Shown piece after piece: positions 52,900 through 63,638 of a stretch of DNA of 64,000 bases; the first letter of the stretch is position 1; each line of letters begins with the position of its first letter. Below the pieces are notes generated by a model. That model was not told the origin of the DNA and did no database searches. It worked only from the letters and a program-made list of their open reading frames with translations. The translations under genes and the position numbers were made by a program. The stretch covers positions 1 through 64,000 of the forward strand of contig NZ_SMMU01000005.1 in the NCBI RefSeq assembly GCF_004339665.1, in the 5' to 3' direction. This stretch comes from Azotobacter chroococcum (GTDB taxonomy: Bacteria > Pseudomonadota > Gammaproteobacteria > Pseudomonadales > Pseudomonadaceae).

Positions 52900-52915
52900 C
52901 TGTATAAGTAGACAG
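52900..52915 (-). promoter_or_regulatory. LexA box of recA
   Basis: CTGTATAAGTAGACAG (plus strand; minus strand CTGTCTACTTATACAG) fits the SOS consensus CTGT-N8-ACAG exactly at its ends. It lies just upstream of recA and overlaps a TATAC-like -10. Confidence 0.9.
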
Positions 52916-52943
52916 TATTAGAGCACAGGAAAAGTCCGCTCGC

Positions 52944-53477
52944 CTACCCCTGCTCCAGCCCATTTCCGTGATGTCCAGCACCTCCTTCGGGCGCCTCACC
53001 GGCAATCAGGCGGATCAGACCGGCCAAGGCCTCCTGCACCGTTTGTCGGCGCACCTCACCGCGGTCGCCGGGAAACTGTCGACGCGCCGCAAACAGCCGC
53101 TCGCCATCGGCCCAGGCCAGCCAGACGGTGCCGACCGGAGTTTCTGGCGAACCGCCATCGGGCCCGGCGACGCCACTCACCGCCACGGCATAGCGGGCAC
53201 TGCTGCGCACCTGGGCGCCACGCGCCATGGCCTCGACAACCTCCCGGCTGACCGCACCGAAACATTCGAGCAACTCGGCCGGCACCCCCACTTGGGCACT
53301 CTTCTGGCGGTTCGAATAGGTGACGTAGCCGGCCTCGAACCAGGCCGAACTGCCGGGGATGCGAGTGATCGCCTCGGCGATGCCGCCGCCGGTGCAGGAC
53401 TCTGCGGTGCTCGCCTGCTCGCCGAGGGTGCGCAGGCCTGCACCGAGTTCGCTGGCGAGTCGGGTGATTTCGTCCAT
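52944..53477 (-). CDS. pncC: nicotinamide-nucleotide amidohydrolase (CinA C-terminal family)
   Basis: The 177-aa protein corresponds to the C-terminal domain of CinA, which deamidates NMN to NaMN in the pyridine nucleotide cycle. Motifs are STAESCTGGGIAEAITRIPGSS with the active-site Ser/Thr loop, GYVTYSNRQKSAQ, and AVSGVAGPDGGSPETPVGTVWLA. The ATG at 53477 has GGAG upstream. It lies between recA and mutS as in Pseudomonas, divergent from mutS. Older annotations call it CinA. Confidence 0.93.
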   Translation of the reverse strand: MDEITRLASELGAGLRTLGEQASTAESCTGGGIAEAITRIPGSSAWFEAGYVTYSNRQKSAQVGVPAELLECFGAVSREVVEAMARGAQVRSSARYAVAVSGVAGPDGGSPETPVGTVWLAWADGERLFAARRQFPGDRGEVRRQTVQEALAGLIRLIAGEAPEGGAGHHGNGLEQG

Positions 53478-53548
53478 GGTGTTCTCCAAGCTGAATCTCA
53501 GCAGGGCGATACCGTACACTAGCGCCTTTTGTACGCAAGGCCTGGTTG

Positions 53549-56116
53549 ATGAGCGATCTCTCCGAACACACGCCCATGATGCAGCAATACTGGAAGCTCA
53601 AGCGCGAGCATCCGGACCAGTTGCTGTTCTATCGCATGGGCGACTTCTACGAGCTGTTCTACGAGGACGCCAAGAAGGCCGCCAAGCTGCTCGACATCAC
53701 CCTCACCGCCCGCGGCCAGTCGGCCGGCAAGTCGATTCCCATGGCCGGGATTCCCTTCCATTCGGTCGAGGGCTATCTAGCCAAGCTGGTCAAGCTCGGC
53801 GAATCGGTGGCGATCTGCGAACAGATCGGCGATCCGGCCACCAGCAAGGGTCCGGTGGAGCGCCAGGTGGTGCGCATCATCACCCCCGGCACGATCAGCG
53901 ACGAGGCGCTGCTCGACGAGCGCCGCGACAACCTGCTGGCCGCAGTGCTCGGTGACGAGCGCCTGTTCGGCCTGGCGGTGCTGGACATCACCAGTGGGCG
54001 CTTCAGTGTGCAGGAGATCAAGGGCTGGGAAAATCTGCTGGCCGAACTGGAGCGTCTCAACCCCGCGGAACTGCTCTACCCCGACGACTGGCCGGCCGGC
54101 CTGCCGCTGGAGAAGCGCCGCGGCGCACACCGCCGGGCCCCCTGGGACTTCGACCGAGACAGCGCCTACAAAAGTCTCTGCCAGCAGTTCGCCACCCAGG
54201 ATCTCAAAGGCTTCGGCTGCGACGGCCTGAGCCTAGCCATCGGCGCCGCCGGCTGTCTGCTGGCCTACGCCAGGGAAACCCAGCGCACCGCCCTGCCGCA
54301 CCTGCGCAGTCTGCGCCACGAGCGTCTGGACGACACCGTGATCCTCGACGGCGCCAGCCGCCGCAACCTGGAGCTGGACGTCAATCTGACCGGCGGGCGC
54401 GACAATACCCTGCAGTCGGTGATCGACCGCTGCCAGACCGCCATGGGCAGCCGCCTGCTCGGCCGCTGGCTGAACCGCCCGCTGCGCGACCGCACCGTAC
54501 TGGAGGCACGCCAGGACGCCGTCGCCTGCCTGCTGGAGAGCTACCGCTTCGAGAGCCTGCAGCCGCAGCTCAAGGAGATCGGCGATGTCGAGCGAATTCT
54601 CGCCCGCATCGGCCTGCGCAACGCCCGTCCGCGCGACCTCGCTCGCCTGCGCGACGCCCTCGCCGCACTGCCGCAGCTGCAGACGGCACTGATCCCTCTG
54701 GAGGCGCCGCACCTGCAGGCCCTGGCCGGCAGCATCCGCACCTATCCGGAGCTGGCCGACCTGCTGGCCCGCGCCATCATCGACACCCCACCCGCGGTGA
54801 TTCGCGACGGTGGCGTGCTCAAGCAGGGCTACGACGCCGAGCTGGACGAACTGCTCTCCCTCAGCGAGAACGCCGGCCAGTTCCTCATGGATCTGGAGGC
54901 GCGGGAAAAGGCGCGCACCGGCCTGCCCAACCTCAAGGTCGGCTACAACCGCATCCACGGCTACTACATCGAGCTGCCGCGAGTGCAGGCCGAACAGGCG
55001 CCGGCCGACTACATCCGCCGGCAGACCCTGAAGGGCGCTGAGCGCTTCATCACCCCCGAGCTGAAGGCTTTCGAAGACAAAGCCCTGTCGGCCAAGAGCC
55101 GCGCCCTGGCGCGGGAGAAGGCGCTCTACGAGGAGCTCCTGGAAATACTCATCGCCCAGCTGGCGCCGCTGCAGGACACTGCGGCCGCCCTGGCCGAACT
55201 GGACGTGCTGGCCGATCTGGCCGAACGGGCGCTGAACCTCGACCTCGATCGCCCGCGTTTCGTCGACGAGCCCTGCCTGCGCATCCGCCAGGGCCGCCAT
55301 CCGGTGGTCGAGCAGGTGCTGGATACGCCCTTCGTCGCCAACGACCTGGAACTCGACGACAGCACCCGGATGCTGGTCATCACCGGGCCGAACATGGGCG
55401 GCAAATCCACCTACATGCGCCAGACGGCGCTGATCGTGCTGCTCGCCCACATCGGCAGCTTCGTCCCGGCGCAGAGCTGCGAGCTGTCTCTGGTGGATCG
55501 CATCTTCACCCGCATCGGCTCCAGCGACGACCTGGCCGGCGGACGCTCCACCTTCATGGTGGAGATGAGCGAAACCGCCAACATCCTGCACAACGCCACC
55601 GAGCGCAGCCTCGTGCTGATGGACGAGGTCGGTCGTGGCACCAGCACCTTCGACGGCCTGTCGCTGGCCTGGGCGGCGGCCGAGCACCTGGCTGGCCTGC
55701 GCGCCTGGACCCTGTTCGCCACCCACTACTTCGAGCTGACCGCGCTGGCGGAGAACCAGCCCGTGGTGGCCAACGTGCACCTGTCGGCCACCGAGCACAA
55801 CGAGCGCATCGTCTTCCTGCACCATGTGCTGCCGGGCCCGGCCAGCCAGAGCTACGGCCTGGCTGTGGCCCAGCTGGCCGGGGTGCCGGGGACGGTGATC
55901 ACCCGCGCCCGCGAGCACCTGGCACGCCTGGAGACTACCAGCCTGCCCCACGAGGCGCCACGCCGCGAAGTGGGAAAACCCCAGCCGCCGCTGCAGAGCG
56001 ACCTGTTCGCCAGCCTGCCCCACCCGCTGCTGGAGGAGCTGGCGCGCATCAGGCCGGACGAACTGAGCCCACGCCAGGCCCTGGAGCTGTTATATACATG
56101 GAAAACGCGGTTCTAA
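53549..56116 (+). CDS. mutS: DNA mismatch repair protein MutS
   Basis: The 855-aa ATPase recognises mismatches. It has the mismatch-contacting Phe-X-Glu (Phe33, Glu35 in MGDFYELF), the connector, lever and clamp domains, Walker [15 protein letters not shown], Walker [22 protein letters not shown], and FATHYFEL. Its length matches P. aeruginosa MutS. I choose the ATG at 53549; the TTG one codon upstream is unlikely. The gene lies 71 bp from divergent pncC. Confidence 0.97.
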   Translation: MSDLSEHTPMMQQYWKLKREHPDQLLFYRMGDFYELFYEDAKKAAKLLDITLTARGQSAGKSIPMAGIPFHSVEGYLAKLVKLGESVAICEQIGDPATSKGPVERQVVRIITPGTISDEALLDERRDNLLAAVLGDERLFGLAVLDITSGRFSVQEIKGWENLLAELERLNPAELLYPDDWPAGLPLEKRRGAHRRAPWDFDRDSAYKSLCQQFATQDLKGFGCDGLSLAIGAAGCLLAYARETQRTALPHLRSLRHERLDDTVILDGASRRNLELDVNLTGGRDNTLQSVIDRCQTAMGSRLLGRWLNRPLRDRTVLEARQDAVACLLESYRFESLQPQLKEIGDVERILARIGLRNARPRDLARLRDALAALPQLQTALIPLEAPHLQALAGSIRTYPELADLLARAIIDTPPAVIRDGGVLKQGYDAELDELLSLSENAGQFLMDLEAREKARTGLPNLKVGYNRIHGYYIELPRVQAEQAPADYIRRQTLKGAERFITPELKAFEDKALSAKSRALAREKALYEELLEILIAQLAPLQDTAAALAELDVLADLAERALNLDLDRPRFVDEPCLRIRQGRHPVVEQVLDTPFVANDLELDDSTRMLVITGPNMGGKSTYMRQTALIVLLAHIGSFVPAQSCELSLVDRIFTRIGSSDDLAGGRSTFMVEMSETANILHNATERSLVLMDEVGRGTSTFDGLSLAWAAAEHLAGLRAWTLFATHYFELTALAENQPVVANVHLSATEHNERIVFLHHVLPGPASQSYGLAVAQLAGVPGTVITRAREHLARLETTSLPHEAPRREVGKPQPPLQSDLFASLPHPLLEELARIRPDELSPRQALELLYTWKTRF

Positions 56117-56251
56117 CGCATACCCGAGCAAACTGCTAAAATCGCGCGCTTTCAGGGAGCGCCGGGGTCTTTAGCCTGGAGTCCGGTGCCCTTTCATACA
56201 AAGCAGGGAGCTCTGCCCGGCTCCATAACTGCGCCTGAGGAGAACACTGGA

Positions 56252-56575
56252 ATGGCCTTCGTCGTCACCGACAACTGCATCAAATGCAAGTACACCGATT
56301 GTGTTGAAGTCTGCCCGGTAGACTGTTTCTACGAAGGGCCGAACTTCCTGGTCATCCACCCGGACGAGTGCATCGACTGCGCGCTCTGCGAGCCCGAGTG
56401 CCCGGCCCAGGCGATCTTCTCCGAGGACGAAGTGCCCGAGGACATGCAGGAGTTCATCCAGCTGAACGCCGATCTGGCGGAAGTCTGGCCGAACATCACC
56501 GAGAAGAAGGAAGCCCTGTCCGACGCGGAAGACTGGGATGGTGTGAAGGGCAAGCTGCAGCACTTGGAACGCTGA
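56252..56575 (+). CDS. fdxA: 7Fe ferredoxin ([3Fe-4S][4Fe-4S], FdI type)
   Basis: The 107-aa ferredoxin has nine Cys in the FdI arrangement: counting without Met, Cys8, 16 and 49 for the 3Fe cluster, Cys20, 39, 42 and 45 for the 4Fe cluster, plus Cys11 and the free Cys24 that takes part in redox sensing in A. vinelandii FdI. The sequence differs from the A. vinelandii protein, as I recall it, at only a few positions near the C-terminus. It is the natural partner of Fpr in this window. GAGGAG lies upstream of the ATG at 56252. A bidirectional terminator follows. Confidence 0.97.
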   Translation: MAFVVTDNCIKCKYTDCVEVCPVDCFYEGPNFLVIHPDECIDCALCEPECPAQAIFSEDEVPEDMQEFIQLNADLAEVWPNITEKKEALSDAEDWDGVKGKLQHLER

Positions 56576-56590
56576 TCTCGCGCCGGAACG

Positions 56591-56618
56591 AAAAGGCCCG
56601 TCACTCGACGGGCCTTTT
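56591..56618. terminator. bidirectional terminator between fdxA and rpoS
   Basis: A 12-bp perfect stem AAAAGGCCCGTC/GACGGGCCTTTT with loop ACTC gives T tracts on both strands and serves the convergent fdxA and rpoS genes. Confidence 0.92.
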
Positions 56619-56661
56619 CATTTCCACAGCCTGCGGACCTCACGGCAAACGCATTATCTCG

Positions 56662-57663
56662 CTACTGGAACAAGGCGTCGCTGGACAGGCCGTTCTTCTC
56701 GAGGATTTCCCGCAGGCGCTTGAGTGCCTCGACCTGGATCTGGCGCACCCGCTCGCGGGTCAGGCCGATCTCCTGTCCCACTTCCTCCAGCGTGCAGCTC
56801 TCGTGACCGCGCAGGCCGAAACGACGCACCACCACTTCCCGCTGCTTGTCTGTCAGGTCGAACAGCCACTGGTCGATGCTCTGCGACAGGTCGTCGTCCT
56901 GCAGCAGGTCGCAGGGATCGGAGGGACGATCATCGGTCAGCACGTCGAGCAGGGTCTTGTCCGAATCAGGCCCCAGCGAGACATCGACCGAGGTGACCCG
57001 CTCGTTGAGCCCGAGCATCCGCTTGACTTCGGCGACCGGCTTCTCCAGCAGATTGGCGATCTCCTCCGCCGAAGGTTCGTGATCGAGCTTCTGGGTCAGC
57101 TCGCGCGCCGCCCGCAGATAGACGTTGAGCTCCTTGACCACATGGATCGGCAGGCGAATGGTGCGGGTCTGGTTCATGATGGCCCGCTCGATGGTCTGGC
57201 GGATCCACCAAGTGGCGTAGGTCGAGAAGCGGAAGCCGCGCTCCGGATCGAACTTCTCCACCGCCCGAATCAGGCCCAGATTGCCCTCCTCGATCAGGTC
57301 GAGCAGCGACAGGCCGCGGTTGACGTAGCGCCGGGCGATCTTGACCACCAGACGGAGGTTGCTTTCGATCATCCGCTTGCGCCCGGCCGGGTCGCCCCGC
57401 TGGGCCAGCCGGGCGAAATGCACCTCTTCTGCCGGTGTCAGCAACGGCGAGAAACCGATTTCATTGAGGTAAAGCTGGGTCGCATCCAGCGCCCGACTGT
57501 AGTCGATGTATTTGTGCTGCTTCAGCTTGGCCTGCCTAGACTTCACTACGGGAAGGTCCGGCTCATCGTCCAGGACATCCTCGAGCACGATCTCCGCATC
57601 CATTAGGAGCACATCGTCTACATCAAACTCCGGCGCTTCTTTTGCTTTTATATTGAGAGCCAT
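56662..57663 (-). CDS. rpoS: RNA polymerase sigma factor RpoS
   Basis: The stationary-phase sigma factor has 333 aa, as in pseudomonads. Region 1.2/2.1 is [20 protein letters not shown], region 2.3-2.4 [20 protein letters not shown], region 3 starts at [14 protein letters not shown], and region 4.2 is [21 protein letters not shown]. It lies downstream of nlpD, where its main promoter is normally found. The leader before the ATG contains ACAACAACG, close to but not exactly an Hfq/Crc motif. Confidence 0.97.
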   Translation of the reverse strand: MALNIKAKEAPEFDVDDVLLMDAEIVLEDVLDDEPDLPVVKSRQAKLKQHKYIDYSRALDATQLYLNEIGFSPLLTPAEEVHFARLAQRGDPAGRKRMIESNLRLVVKIARRYVNRGLSLLDLIEEGNLGLIRAVEKFDPERGFRFSTYATWWIRQTIERAIMNQTRTIRLPIHVVKELNVYLRAARELTQKLDHEPSAEEIANLLEKPVAEVKRMLGLNERVTSVDVSLGPDSDKTLLDVLTDDRPSDPCDLLQDDDLSQSIDQWLFDLTDKQREVVVRRFGLRGHESCTLEEVGQEIGLTRERVRQIQVEALKRLREILEKNGLSSDALFQ

Positions 57664-57762
57664 CGTTGTTGTCCCCTGCTATGTTCAACAACAAGCTCCG
57701 ACGCCGCCATCCCATGGCTGACACCTGAGCCCTTATCTCTGACTAGGGCGGGCTGCAGCGGT

Positions 57763-58617
57763 TCACCGGGAAGGTAGATACTGCAGGGGATCCACAGGTT
57801 TTCCTTGGCGGCGAATCTCGAAATGGAGCTTCACCCGATCGGTGCCCGTCGATCCCATCTCGGCAATAGTCTGCCCCACCTTGACCTGTTGTCCTTCCCG
57901 AACCAGCAGCCTGCGGTTGTGACCGTAGGCACTGACATAGATGTCACTGTGTTTGATGATGATCAGCTCGCCGTAACCCCGCAACCCACCTCCGGCGTAC
58001 ACAACCGATCCATCAGACGCAGCCACGACAGGCTGGCCCAATTGCCCGCCGATATCAATGCCTTTATTCAAACTACCGTTTGAGGAAAAGCGTCCCACCA
58101 AGGGACCTTCGGCCGGCCAGGCCCAGCCGGACGGCGACCGGGACGACATCGCCGGCCTGGCGTCAGGAGCCGTGGTCGCGGGTTTCGCCTGGGTCTTTCC
58201 TTCAGCCGGCTTGAGCGGGGCCGTTGCCACCGTGGGCAGCCTCGCCGAAGCGGCTGCGGGAGCGACGGTCGCTGCCGGCGCGGGTTGCCGAACCGTCTGC
58301 ACAGTATCGCCCTGGCGCGCCGGACCCAGCTGGATCCTCTGCCCTGGATGGATCACGTAAGGCGCAGCGATGCCATTGCGGGCCGCCAGTTCCCGCCAGT
58401 CCCAGCCGTAGCGCATGGCGATGGAGGAAATCGATTCGCCACGGCTGACCACATGCTGACCACTGGTAATGCGCGGAGTCACCGGCTGCTCCACCACCTG
58501 CTCACTGTCCCGGGAAGAGCTGGCGCAGCCAGCCAACAGCAGGGCGAAGGCGACGCCAGCCAGCGAAAGCCGGGCAGCACAGCCATCCATCTGAAATTGA
58601 AGAACTCTGAAACTCAC
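57763..58617 (-). CDS. nlpD: lipoprotein NlpD (LysM and degenerate LytM domains)
   Basis: The outer-membrane lipoprotein is an activator of cell-separation amidases. The 284-aa protein has a lipobox (FALLLAGC, Cys about residue 30), a LysM domain (HVVSRGESISSIAMRYGW ending near GQRIQLG), a Pro/Ala-rich linker and a C-terminal M23/LytM fold. The metal ligands are lost: NKGIDIG replaces HxGxD, and KLHFEIR ends without the HxH pair. It therefore cannot be a peptidase and probably activates an amidase, as E. coli NlpD does. The start is the GTG at 58617, which has AGAGG upstream; the ATG at 58590 lacks a site. Confidence 0.93.
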   Translation of the reverse strand: MSFRVLQFQMDGCAARLSLAGVAFALLLAGCASSSRDSEQVVEQPVTPRITSGQHVVSRGESISSIAMRYGWDWRELAARNGIAAPYVIHPGQRIQLGPARQGDTVQTVRQPAPAATVAPAAASARLPTVATAPLKPAEGKTQAKPATTAPDARPAMSSRSPSGWAWPAEGPLVGRFSSNGSLNKGIDIGGQLGQPVVAASDGSVVYAGGGLRGYGELIIIKHSDIYVSAYGHNRRLLVREGQQVKVGQTIAEMGSTGTDRVKLHFEIRRQGKPVDPLQYLPSR

Positions 58618-58668
58618 CCGCGCATCCTCTTTCCGATGACGTGACACTGGAACTCCGACGAACCCTGG

Positions 58669-59616
58669 TTACTCGGCAACACTGCCTGCCGGCTGGCGAC
58701 GGACGGCCAGCCGCTCGAGAAGCAGCACCAGTCCGACGCCGGACAAGGCCAGGGAGGTGGCCAGCAACAGCTGCGGATCCTGTCCGCTGACGACGGCGAA
58801 GTCGGCCGGCAACAGGTTTTCCTGCAGCAGCGCCACAGGTTCCCCATGGCTGCCAGTCCGCCAGGTCAGCGTCTGCTTCCAGGGCCAGACCTTGTTCAGC
58901 GAGCCGATCATCAGACCGGTGAGAAAAGTCAGGGTCAGGTTGCGCATGTTGGCCAGCATCCAGCCGAGCAGGCGGGCGAAGCTGAGCAGACCACAGGCAC
59001 AGCCTGCGGCGAACACCAGCAGCACGGACAGATCCAGCCCCTTGACCGCATCGAGCACGAAGCTGTACAGCCCCATCAGCACCAGCAGGAAGCTGCCGGA
59101 AATGCCCGGCAGGATCATCGCGCAGATGGCAATGGCACCGGCGAAGAATAGGTTCAGGGGATCATGCCCCCACTGCATCGGCGCCGCCACGGTGATCCAC
59201 CAGGCGAACAGCGCGCCCAGCGCGAAGCTCAACCAGCCCGGCCAACTCCAGCGGCTGATCTCACGACCGACCAGCCAGCTCGAGACCACGATCAGTCCGA
59301 AGAAGAACGACCAGACCGGGATCGGCTGATGCTCCAGCAGCCAGGTGATCAATCGCGCCAGACTGAACACGCTACCGAGAATGCCGCTCAGGAGGACCAG
59401 CAGGAAGGTCGCATTGGCCCGCTGCCAGGCTTCCACGAAGCGCCCGCGCAGCAGCAGCGGCAACGCGCCGGGCAGACGGCCGATGGAGTGCAGCAGCTCG
59501 TCATAGATACCGCTGATGAAGGCGACGGTACCGCCCGAGACACCGGGCACGACATCGGCCGCCCCCATGGCGGCACCTTTCAGAAAAAGCAGCAAGGAGG
59601 ATTTCACGGAGCCCAT
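58669..59616 (-). CDS. DUF368 membrane protein (undecaprenyl phosphate translocase family)
   Basis: The 315-aa polytopic membrane protein has about eight helices and the DUF368 signature FLKGAAMGAADVVPGVSGGTVAFI near the N-terminus, with a second related motif ICAMILPGISGSFLLVLMG in the other half, giving an inverted-repeat topology. Recent work on this family supports recycling of undecaprenyl phosphate across the inner membrane (PopT-like). Here it lies between nlpD and pcm. The ATG at 59616 has no strong site. Confidence 0.88.
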   Translation of the reverse strand: MGSVKSSLLLFLKGAAMGAADVVPGVSGGTVAFISGIYDELLHSIGRLPGALPLLLRGRFVEAWQRANATFLLVLLSGILGSVFSLARLITWLLEHQPIPVWSFFFGLIVVSSWLVGREISRWSWPGWLSFALGALFAWWITVAAPMQWGHDPLNLFFAGAIAICAMILPGISGSFLLVLMGLYSFVLDAVKGLDLSVLLVFAAGCACGLLSFARLLGWMLANMRNLTLTFLTGLMIGSLNKVWPWKQTLTWRTGSHGEPVALLQENLLPADFAVVSGQDPQLLLATSLALSGVGLVLLLERLAVRRQPAGSVAE

Positions 59617-59625
59617 CCAGAACGG

Positions 59626-60303
59626 TCAGAACAAGGAACCTTGGAGCAAGGGCACGAAGCGCACGGTTTCCAGCACATGACGACGAAAGCCGTCAGCCTC
59701 GCGCACGATCAGCAGCAACTGCTGCTCGTCGCCGGAGCCTACCGGAATGACCAGACGACCGCCGGGGGCCAGCTGCTCCAGTAGTGCCGGCGGCACGTCC
59801 GGAGCGGCGGCAGTGACCATGATCCCATTGTAGGGCGCCAACGCTGGCCAGCCTTCCCAGCCGTCGCCCCAGCGAAAGACCACATTGCGCACCTTGAGTT
59901 CGAGCAGTCGCTCCTTGGCACGCTCCTGCAGCGTCTGGATCCGCTCCACGGAGAATACCCGCTCCACCAGCTGCGCCAGCACCGCGGTCTGGTAGCCGGA
60001 ACCGGTGCCGATCTCCAGCACCTTGTCCAGCGGACCGCCGGCGAGCAGCAGCTCGGTCATGCGACCGACCATGTAGGGCTGGGAAATCGTCTGGTTGTGG
60101 CCGATCGGCAGGGCGGTGTCCTCGTAGGCCCGGTGCGCCAGGGCCTCGTCGACGAACAGATGGCGCGGCGTGCGGCGGATCACCTCGAGCACCGGGGCAC
60201 TGGACAGGCCCTCCTCGCAGAGGCGCTGGATCAGCCGCTCGCGGGTGCGCTGCGAGGTCATACCGATGCCACTGTGCAACAGGTCGTCATGCCGGCGGCG
60301 CAT
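59626..60303 (-). CDS. pcm: protein-L-isoaspartate O-methyltransferase
   Basis: The SAM-dependent enzyme repairs isoaspartyl residues in aged proteins. Motifs are the PIMT lid [21 protein letters not shown], motif [24 protein letters not shown], and [22 protein letters not shown]. The ATG at 60303 overlaps the surE stop (TGATG) and has GGAGGG 9 nt upstream. The ATG at 60261 ([10 protein letters not shown]) would give the 211 aa common in Pseudomonas, so the start is uncertain. It is in the truD-surE-pcm unit upstream of nlpD-rpoS. Confidence 0.95.
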   Translation of the reverse strand: MRRRHDDLLHSGIGMTSQRTRERLIQRLCEEGLSSAPVLEVIRRTPRHLFVDEALAHRAYEDTALPIGHNQTISQPYMVGRMTELLLAGGPLDKVLEIGTGSGYQTAVLAQLVERVFSVERIQTLQERAKERLLELKVRNVVFRWGDGWEGWPALAPYNGIMVTAAAPDVPPALLEQLAPGGRLVIPVGSGDEQQLLLIVREADGFRRHVLETVRFVPLLQGSLF

Positions 60304-61052
60304 CAGAGCAAGCCCTCCAGCCAGCCGTCAAGACCGGCGAACGCCTCGTGAAAGGTGCGGTCGAGCTGCAGCGGGGTGATCGATACATAGCCCTGCATCA
60401 CGGCGTGGAAATCGGTTCCCGGACCGCCGTCCTCGACATCGCCGGCCACCGAGATCCAGTAGCCCTCCCTGCCACGCGGATTGACCATCCTGACCGGCGC
60501 CTTGGCCCGCGCCCGATGGCCGAGGCGGCACAGGCGGATGCCGCGGATGTGGTCGAGCGGCAGGTTGGGGATGTTCACGCTGAGCACGGTGCGCGGCGGC
60601 AGCTCGAGCCGCTCGTGGTGCTCGACCAGGGTGCGGGCGATGTGCGCGGCCGTCGGCAGGTTGTCCGGCTGGTGCGACAGCAGCGAGAAGGCAAAGGCCG
60701 GCCGGTTGCAGAAGCGCCCCTCGATGGCAGCCGCCACGGTCCCCGAATAGAGCACGTCGTCACCCAGGTTGGCGCCCAGATTGATGCCAGACACCACCAT
60801 GTCCGGGACCGGCTCCAGCAGGCCGTTGAGCCCCAGGTGGACGCAGTCGGTGGGCGTCCCGTCGAGGGCAATGAAACCATTCGGCAAGGGTTGCGGGTGC
60901 AGTGGTCGATCCAGGGTCAGCGAACTGCTGACGCCACTCATGTCCTTGATGGGGGCGACGACCACGCACTCGGCCATATCGGCCAGAGCGTCGTGAAGCG
61001 CGGCGATGCCGGGGGCATATACCCCATCGTCGTTGGCGATCAGAATACGCAT
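60303..61052 (-). CDS. surE: 5'/3'-nucleotidase SurE
   Basis: This metal-dependent survival nucleotidase has 249 aa, with the N-terminal [14 protein letters not shown] (metal-binding Asp8, Asp9), [37 protein letters not shown] and SVNIPNLP. It overlaps truD by 13 nt and pcm by one base, so the genes are translationally linked. Confidence 0.97.
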   Translation of the reverse strand: MRILIANDDGVYAPGIAALHDALADMAECVVVAPIKDMSGVSSSLTLDRPLHPQPLPNGFIALDGTPTDCVHLGLNGLLEPVPDMVVSGINLGANLGDDVLYSGTVAAAIEGRFCNRPAFAFSLLSHQPDNLPTAAHIARTLVEHHERLELPPRTVLSVNIPNLPLDHIRGIRLCRLGHRARAKAPVRMVNPRGREGYWISVAGDVEDGGPGTDFHAVMQGYVSITPLQLDRTFHEAFAGLDGWLEGLL

Positions 61053-62098
61053 GAAGTGTCCATAGGACCCGCCGGCAGCAGATCGACGAGCTCGCGGACC
61101 ACCACAGTGGCGAAGCAGCCGGCCGGCAGGACGAATTCCAGTTGCAAGATGTCGGTAGTGGGATAATGCCACGCCAGCCGAGCGATGGGGAGGCGCAGGA
61201 TGCGCCGTTCGTGCACCAGGCCCGCTTCCCCCAGCCAGTCGCACAACGGGGCCTCGCGCCGGCCGGCGGTCTCCTCCAGTGCCTTGGCGGCCGCGTCGGC
61301 CGGAGAGTCGCCCGCCCCCCAGAGCGGTCCGGTGGGATGCAGGTCGAGCAGCGCCAGGCGTGGGTCCGCGCACTCGGCCTCTCCCGCCATGAAGAAGCTG
61401 CGGCTGTCGGTGAAAGCCAGGAGATCGCCCGGCTGCGCCCGATTCCAGCTGCCGGCCGCGACCCGCTCGGCCAGCACCCGGTTGAACAGGTAGCTGCGCG
61501 CCGCCGAGAGCAGCCGCGAGCGCAGGTTGCGCTGGCTCGGTAGCTCCCGCCGTGCAGCGAAGGCCCGGGCCTCGACGAGGTTGCCGCCGTCGTGGCCGAA
61601 GCGCTGCAGGCCGAAGTAGTTGGGCACCCCCTCGCGACGGAGTCGCTCCAGACGCGAATCCAGCGCCGGGCGATCGGCGACGAGGCCGGTCAGGCGCAGG
61701 GTGAAACCGTTGGCCGCATGGGCGCCGCGCTGCAGTTTGCGCGAATGGCGGGTGCGCTCGAGGATGCGCAGGCTGTCGCCTTCCGCGGCAGCGAGATCGG
61801 GATCGGCCTTGCCCGGCAGGTGCAGGCTGAACCACTGGCGGGTCAGCGCCTGGCGGTCCTTCAGGCCGGCATAGCTGATCGCCTTCAGCGGCATCCCGGC
61901 GGCGCGGGCGAGGCGCCGCGCCGCCTCCTCGGTATTCAGCCCGCGCTTCTCCACCCACAGCCAGAGGTGCTCGCCCTGCCCGCTCAGCGGGATGTCCAGC
62001 ACCTCGTCGACCTGGAAGTCCTCCGCGCAGGCCTTGAGCACCGCCTGGCCGCAGGCTTCGCCATGGGCCCTGGGCCCGAGCAGTTCGAGCTCCGTCAT
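61040..62098 (-). CDS. truD: tRNA pseudouridine(13) synthase
   Basis: The enzyme makes pseudouridine at tRNA position 13. The 352-aa protein has the catalytic Asp81 in [16 protein letters not shown], the TruD motif [15 protein letters not shown], and the [14 protein letters not shown] block. The ATG at 62098 overlaps the ispF stop (ATGA). The frame extends to 62239 but that part is ispF sequence. Confidence 0.95.
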   Translation of the reverse strand: MTELELLGPRAHGEACGQAVLKACAEDFQVDEVLDIPLSGQGEHLWLWVEKRGLNTEEAARRLARAAGMPLKAISYAGLKDRQALTRQWFSLHLPGKADPDLAAAEGDSLRILERTRHSRKLQRGAHAANGFTLRLTGLVADRPALDSRLERLRREGVPNYFGLQRFGHDGGNLVEARAFAARRELPSQRNLRSRLLSAARSYLFNRVLAERVAAGSWNRAQPGDLLAFTDSRSFFMAGEAECADPRLALLDLHPTGPLWGAGDSPADAAAKALEETAGRREAPLCDWLGEAGLVHERRILRLPIARLAWHYPTTDILQLEFVLPAGCFATVVVRELVDLLPAGPMDTSCVF

Positions 62099-62568
62099 AG
62101 CGGCAGCAGCAGGGCCACCGCATGCACGGCGATGCCCTCCTCGCGGCCGGTGAAGCCGAGCCTCTCGGTGGTGGTGGCCTTGACGTTGACCTGGTCCGGC
62201 CCGACCTGCAGGTCCTCGGCGATCAGCGCGCGCATGCACTCGACATGCGGGGCCATCTTCGGTGCCTGGGCGACGATGGTGGCGTCGACGTTGCCGACCT
62301 GCCAGCCCTTGTCGCGCACCAGCACCACGACATGACGCAGCAGCACGCGGCTGTCGGCCCCCTTGAACTGCGGGTCGGTATCCGGGAAGTGCCGGCCAAT
62401 ATCGCCCAGCGCCGCGGCGCCGAGCAGCGCGTCGCAGAGCGCATGCAGCAGCACATCACCGTCGGAATGGGCGAGCAGCCCGAAACGGTGGGGAATCCGT
62501 ACCCCGCCGAGGGTGACGAAATCGCCCTCGGCGAAGCGGTGCACGTCATAGCCGTGGCCGATACGCAT
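62095..62568 (-). CDS. ispF: 2-C-methyl-D-erythritol 2,4-cyclodiphosphate synthase
   Basis: The MEP-pathway enzyme for isoprenoid synthesis has 157 aa. The Zn ligands Asp8 and His10 are in [30 protein letters not shown] carries the third His, and [17 protein letters not shown] and [18 protein letters not shown] are present. It heads the ispF-truD-surE-pcm unit. No ispD is adjacent in this window. Confidence 0.97.
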   Translation of the reverse strand: MRIGHGYDVHRFAEGDFVTLGGVRIPHRFGLLAHSDGDVLLHALCDALLGAAALGDIGRHFPDTDPQFKGADSRVLLRHVVVLVRDKGWQVGNVDATIVAQAPKMAPHVECMRALIAEDLQVGPDQVNVKATTTERLGFTGREEGIAVHAVALLLPL

Positions 62569-62638
62569 GATAAGAATGCCCTGAGAAGTCGGGCCGTGAT
62601 TCTACAGGACTCGCAGTCCGACAGGAGGCAACCTGCAC

Positions 62639-63484
62639 CTACAGACTCAGCGCTGCAGCATGATGGCGCAGGTGATCGTCGATGAAGCTGGCGATGAAGT
62701 AGTAGCCATGCTCGTAGCCTGGTTGCAGGCGCAGGGTCAGCGGATGCCCGACCGCCGCCGCGGCAGCCTGCAGGGCCTCGGGCCTGAGCTGCTCGACAAG
62801 GAAGCCGTCGGCATCGCCCTGGTCCACCAGGATCGGCAGGCGCTCCTCGGCTTCGGCGAGCAGCGCGCAGGCATCCCAGCCCTTCCAGCGCTCGCGATCC
62901 CCGCCCAGATAGCGACTGAAGGCCTTCTCACCCCAGGGGCAACTGCTCGGGTTGGCGATCGGCGCGAAGGCCGATAGCGAGCGGTAGCGCCCCGGATTGC
63001 GCAGGGCGCAGACCAGCGCACCATGACCGCCCATGGAATGGCCGCTGATGCCGCGCCGCTCGTTCACCGGAAAGCCGGCCTCGACCAAGGCCGGCAGCTC
63101 GTGCACCACGTAGTCGTGCATGCGGTAGTGCCGCGCCCAAGGCTCTTCGGTGGCATTCAGGTAGAAACCGGCGCCATGGCCGAAATCCCAGGCACCGTCC
63201 GGATCGCCCGGCACCTCGGCACCGCGCGGGCTGGTGTCCGGCGCGACCAGCACCAGCCCCAGTTCGGCGGCGAGCCGGTGCGCGCCGGCCTTCTGCATGA
63301 AGTTCTCGTCGGTGCAGGTCAGGCCGCTCAGCCAGTACAGCACCGGCAGTCGACCACCCTGCTCCGCCTGCGGCGGCAGGTAGACGGCGAACACCATGTC
63401 GCAGTTCAGGCTGACGGAGCGGTGACGGTAGCGCTTGTGCCAGCCGCCGAAGCTTTTCTGGCTGGAGAGCAGTTCGAGGGTCAT
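62639..63484 (-). CDS. fghA: S-formylglutathione hydrolase
   Basis: The serine esterase hydrolyses S-formylglutathione to formate and glutathione in formaldehyde detoxification. The 281-aa protein has [39 protein letters not shown], nucleophile [10 protein letters not shown], Asp in [11 protein letters not shown], and His in [13 protein letters not shown]. The ATG at 63484 begins MTLELLSSQ. It follows the alcohol dehydrogenase class III gene on the minus strand, with a REP-like hairpin between. Confidence 0.95.
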   Translation of the reverse strand: MTLELLSSQKSFGGWHKRYRHRSVSLNCDMVFAVYLPPQAEQGGRLPVLYWLSGLTCTDENFMQKAGAHRLAAELGLVLVAPDTSPRGAEVPGDPDGAWDFGHGAGFYLNATEEPWARHYRMHDYVVHELPALVEAGFPVNERRGISGHSMGGHGALVCALRNPGRYRSLSAFAPIANPSSCPWGEKAFSRYLGGDRERWKGWDACALLAEAEERLPILVDQGDADGFLVEQLRPEALQAAAAAVGHPLTLRLQPGYEHGYYFIASFIDDHLRHHAAALSL

Positions 63485-63591
63485 GGACAAATCCCAAGGT
63501 AGTCTAGCCGGGCGGGTTAGCCGCGCAGCGACGCAAGCCACCGCCGATGCCGAAAGGCATCACCCTTGTTGGCCGGCCTGGTGGGCCGGTT

Positions 63592-63621
63592 GGTGGGTTA
63601 CGGCCTGCAGCCTAACCCACC
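63592..63621. repeat. REP-like hairpin between fghA and the alcohol dehydrogenase gene
   Basis: GGTGGGTTA (63592-63600) and TAACCCACC (63613-63621) form a perfect 9-bp stem around CGGCCTGCAGCC. It is related to the GGTGGGTAAC hairpin at 17299-17326 and is followed by the same CCTA flank. Confidence 0.65.
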
Positions 63622-63638
63622 CTATGCTTCCGTTCGGC

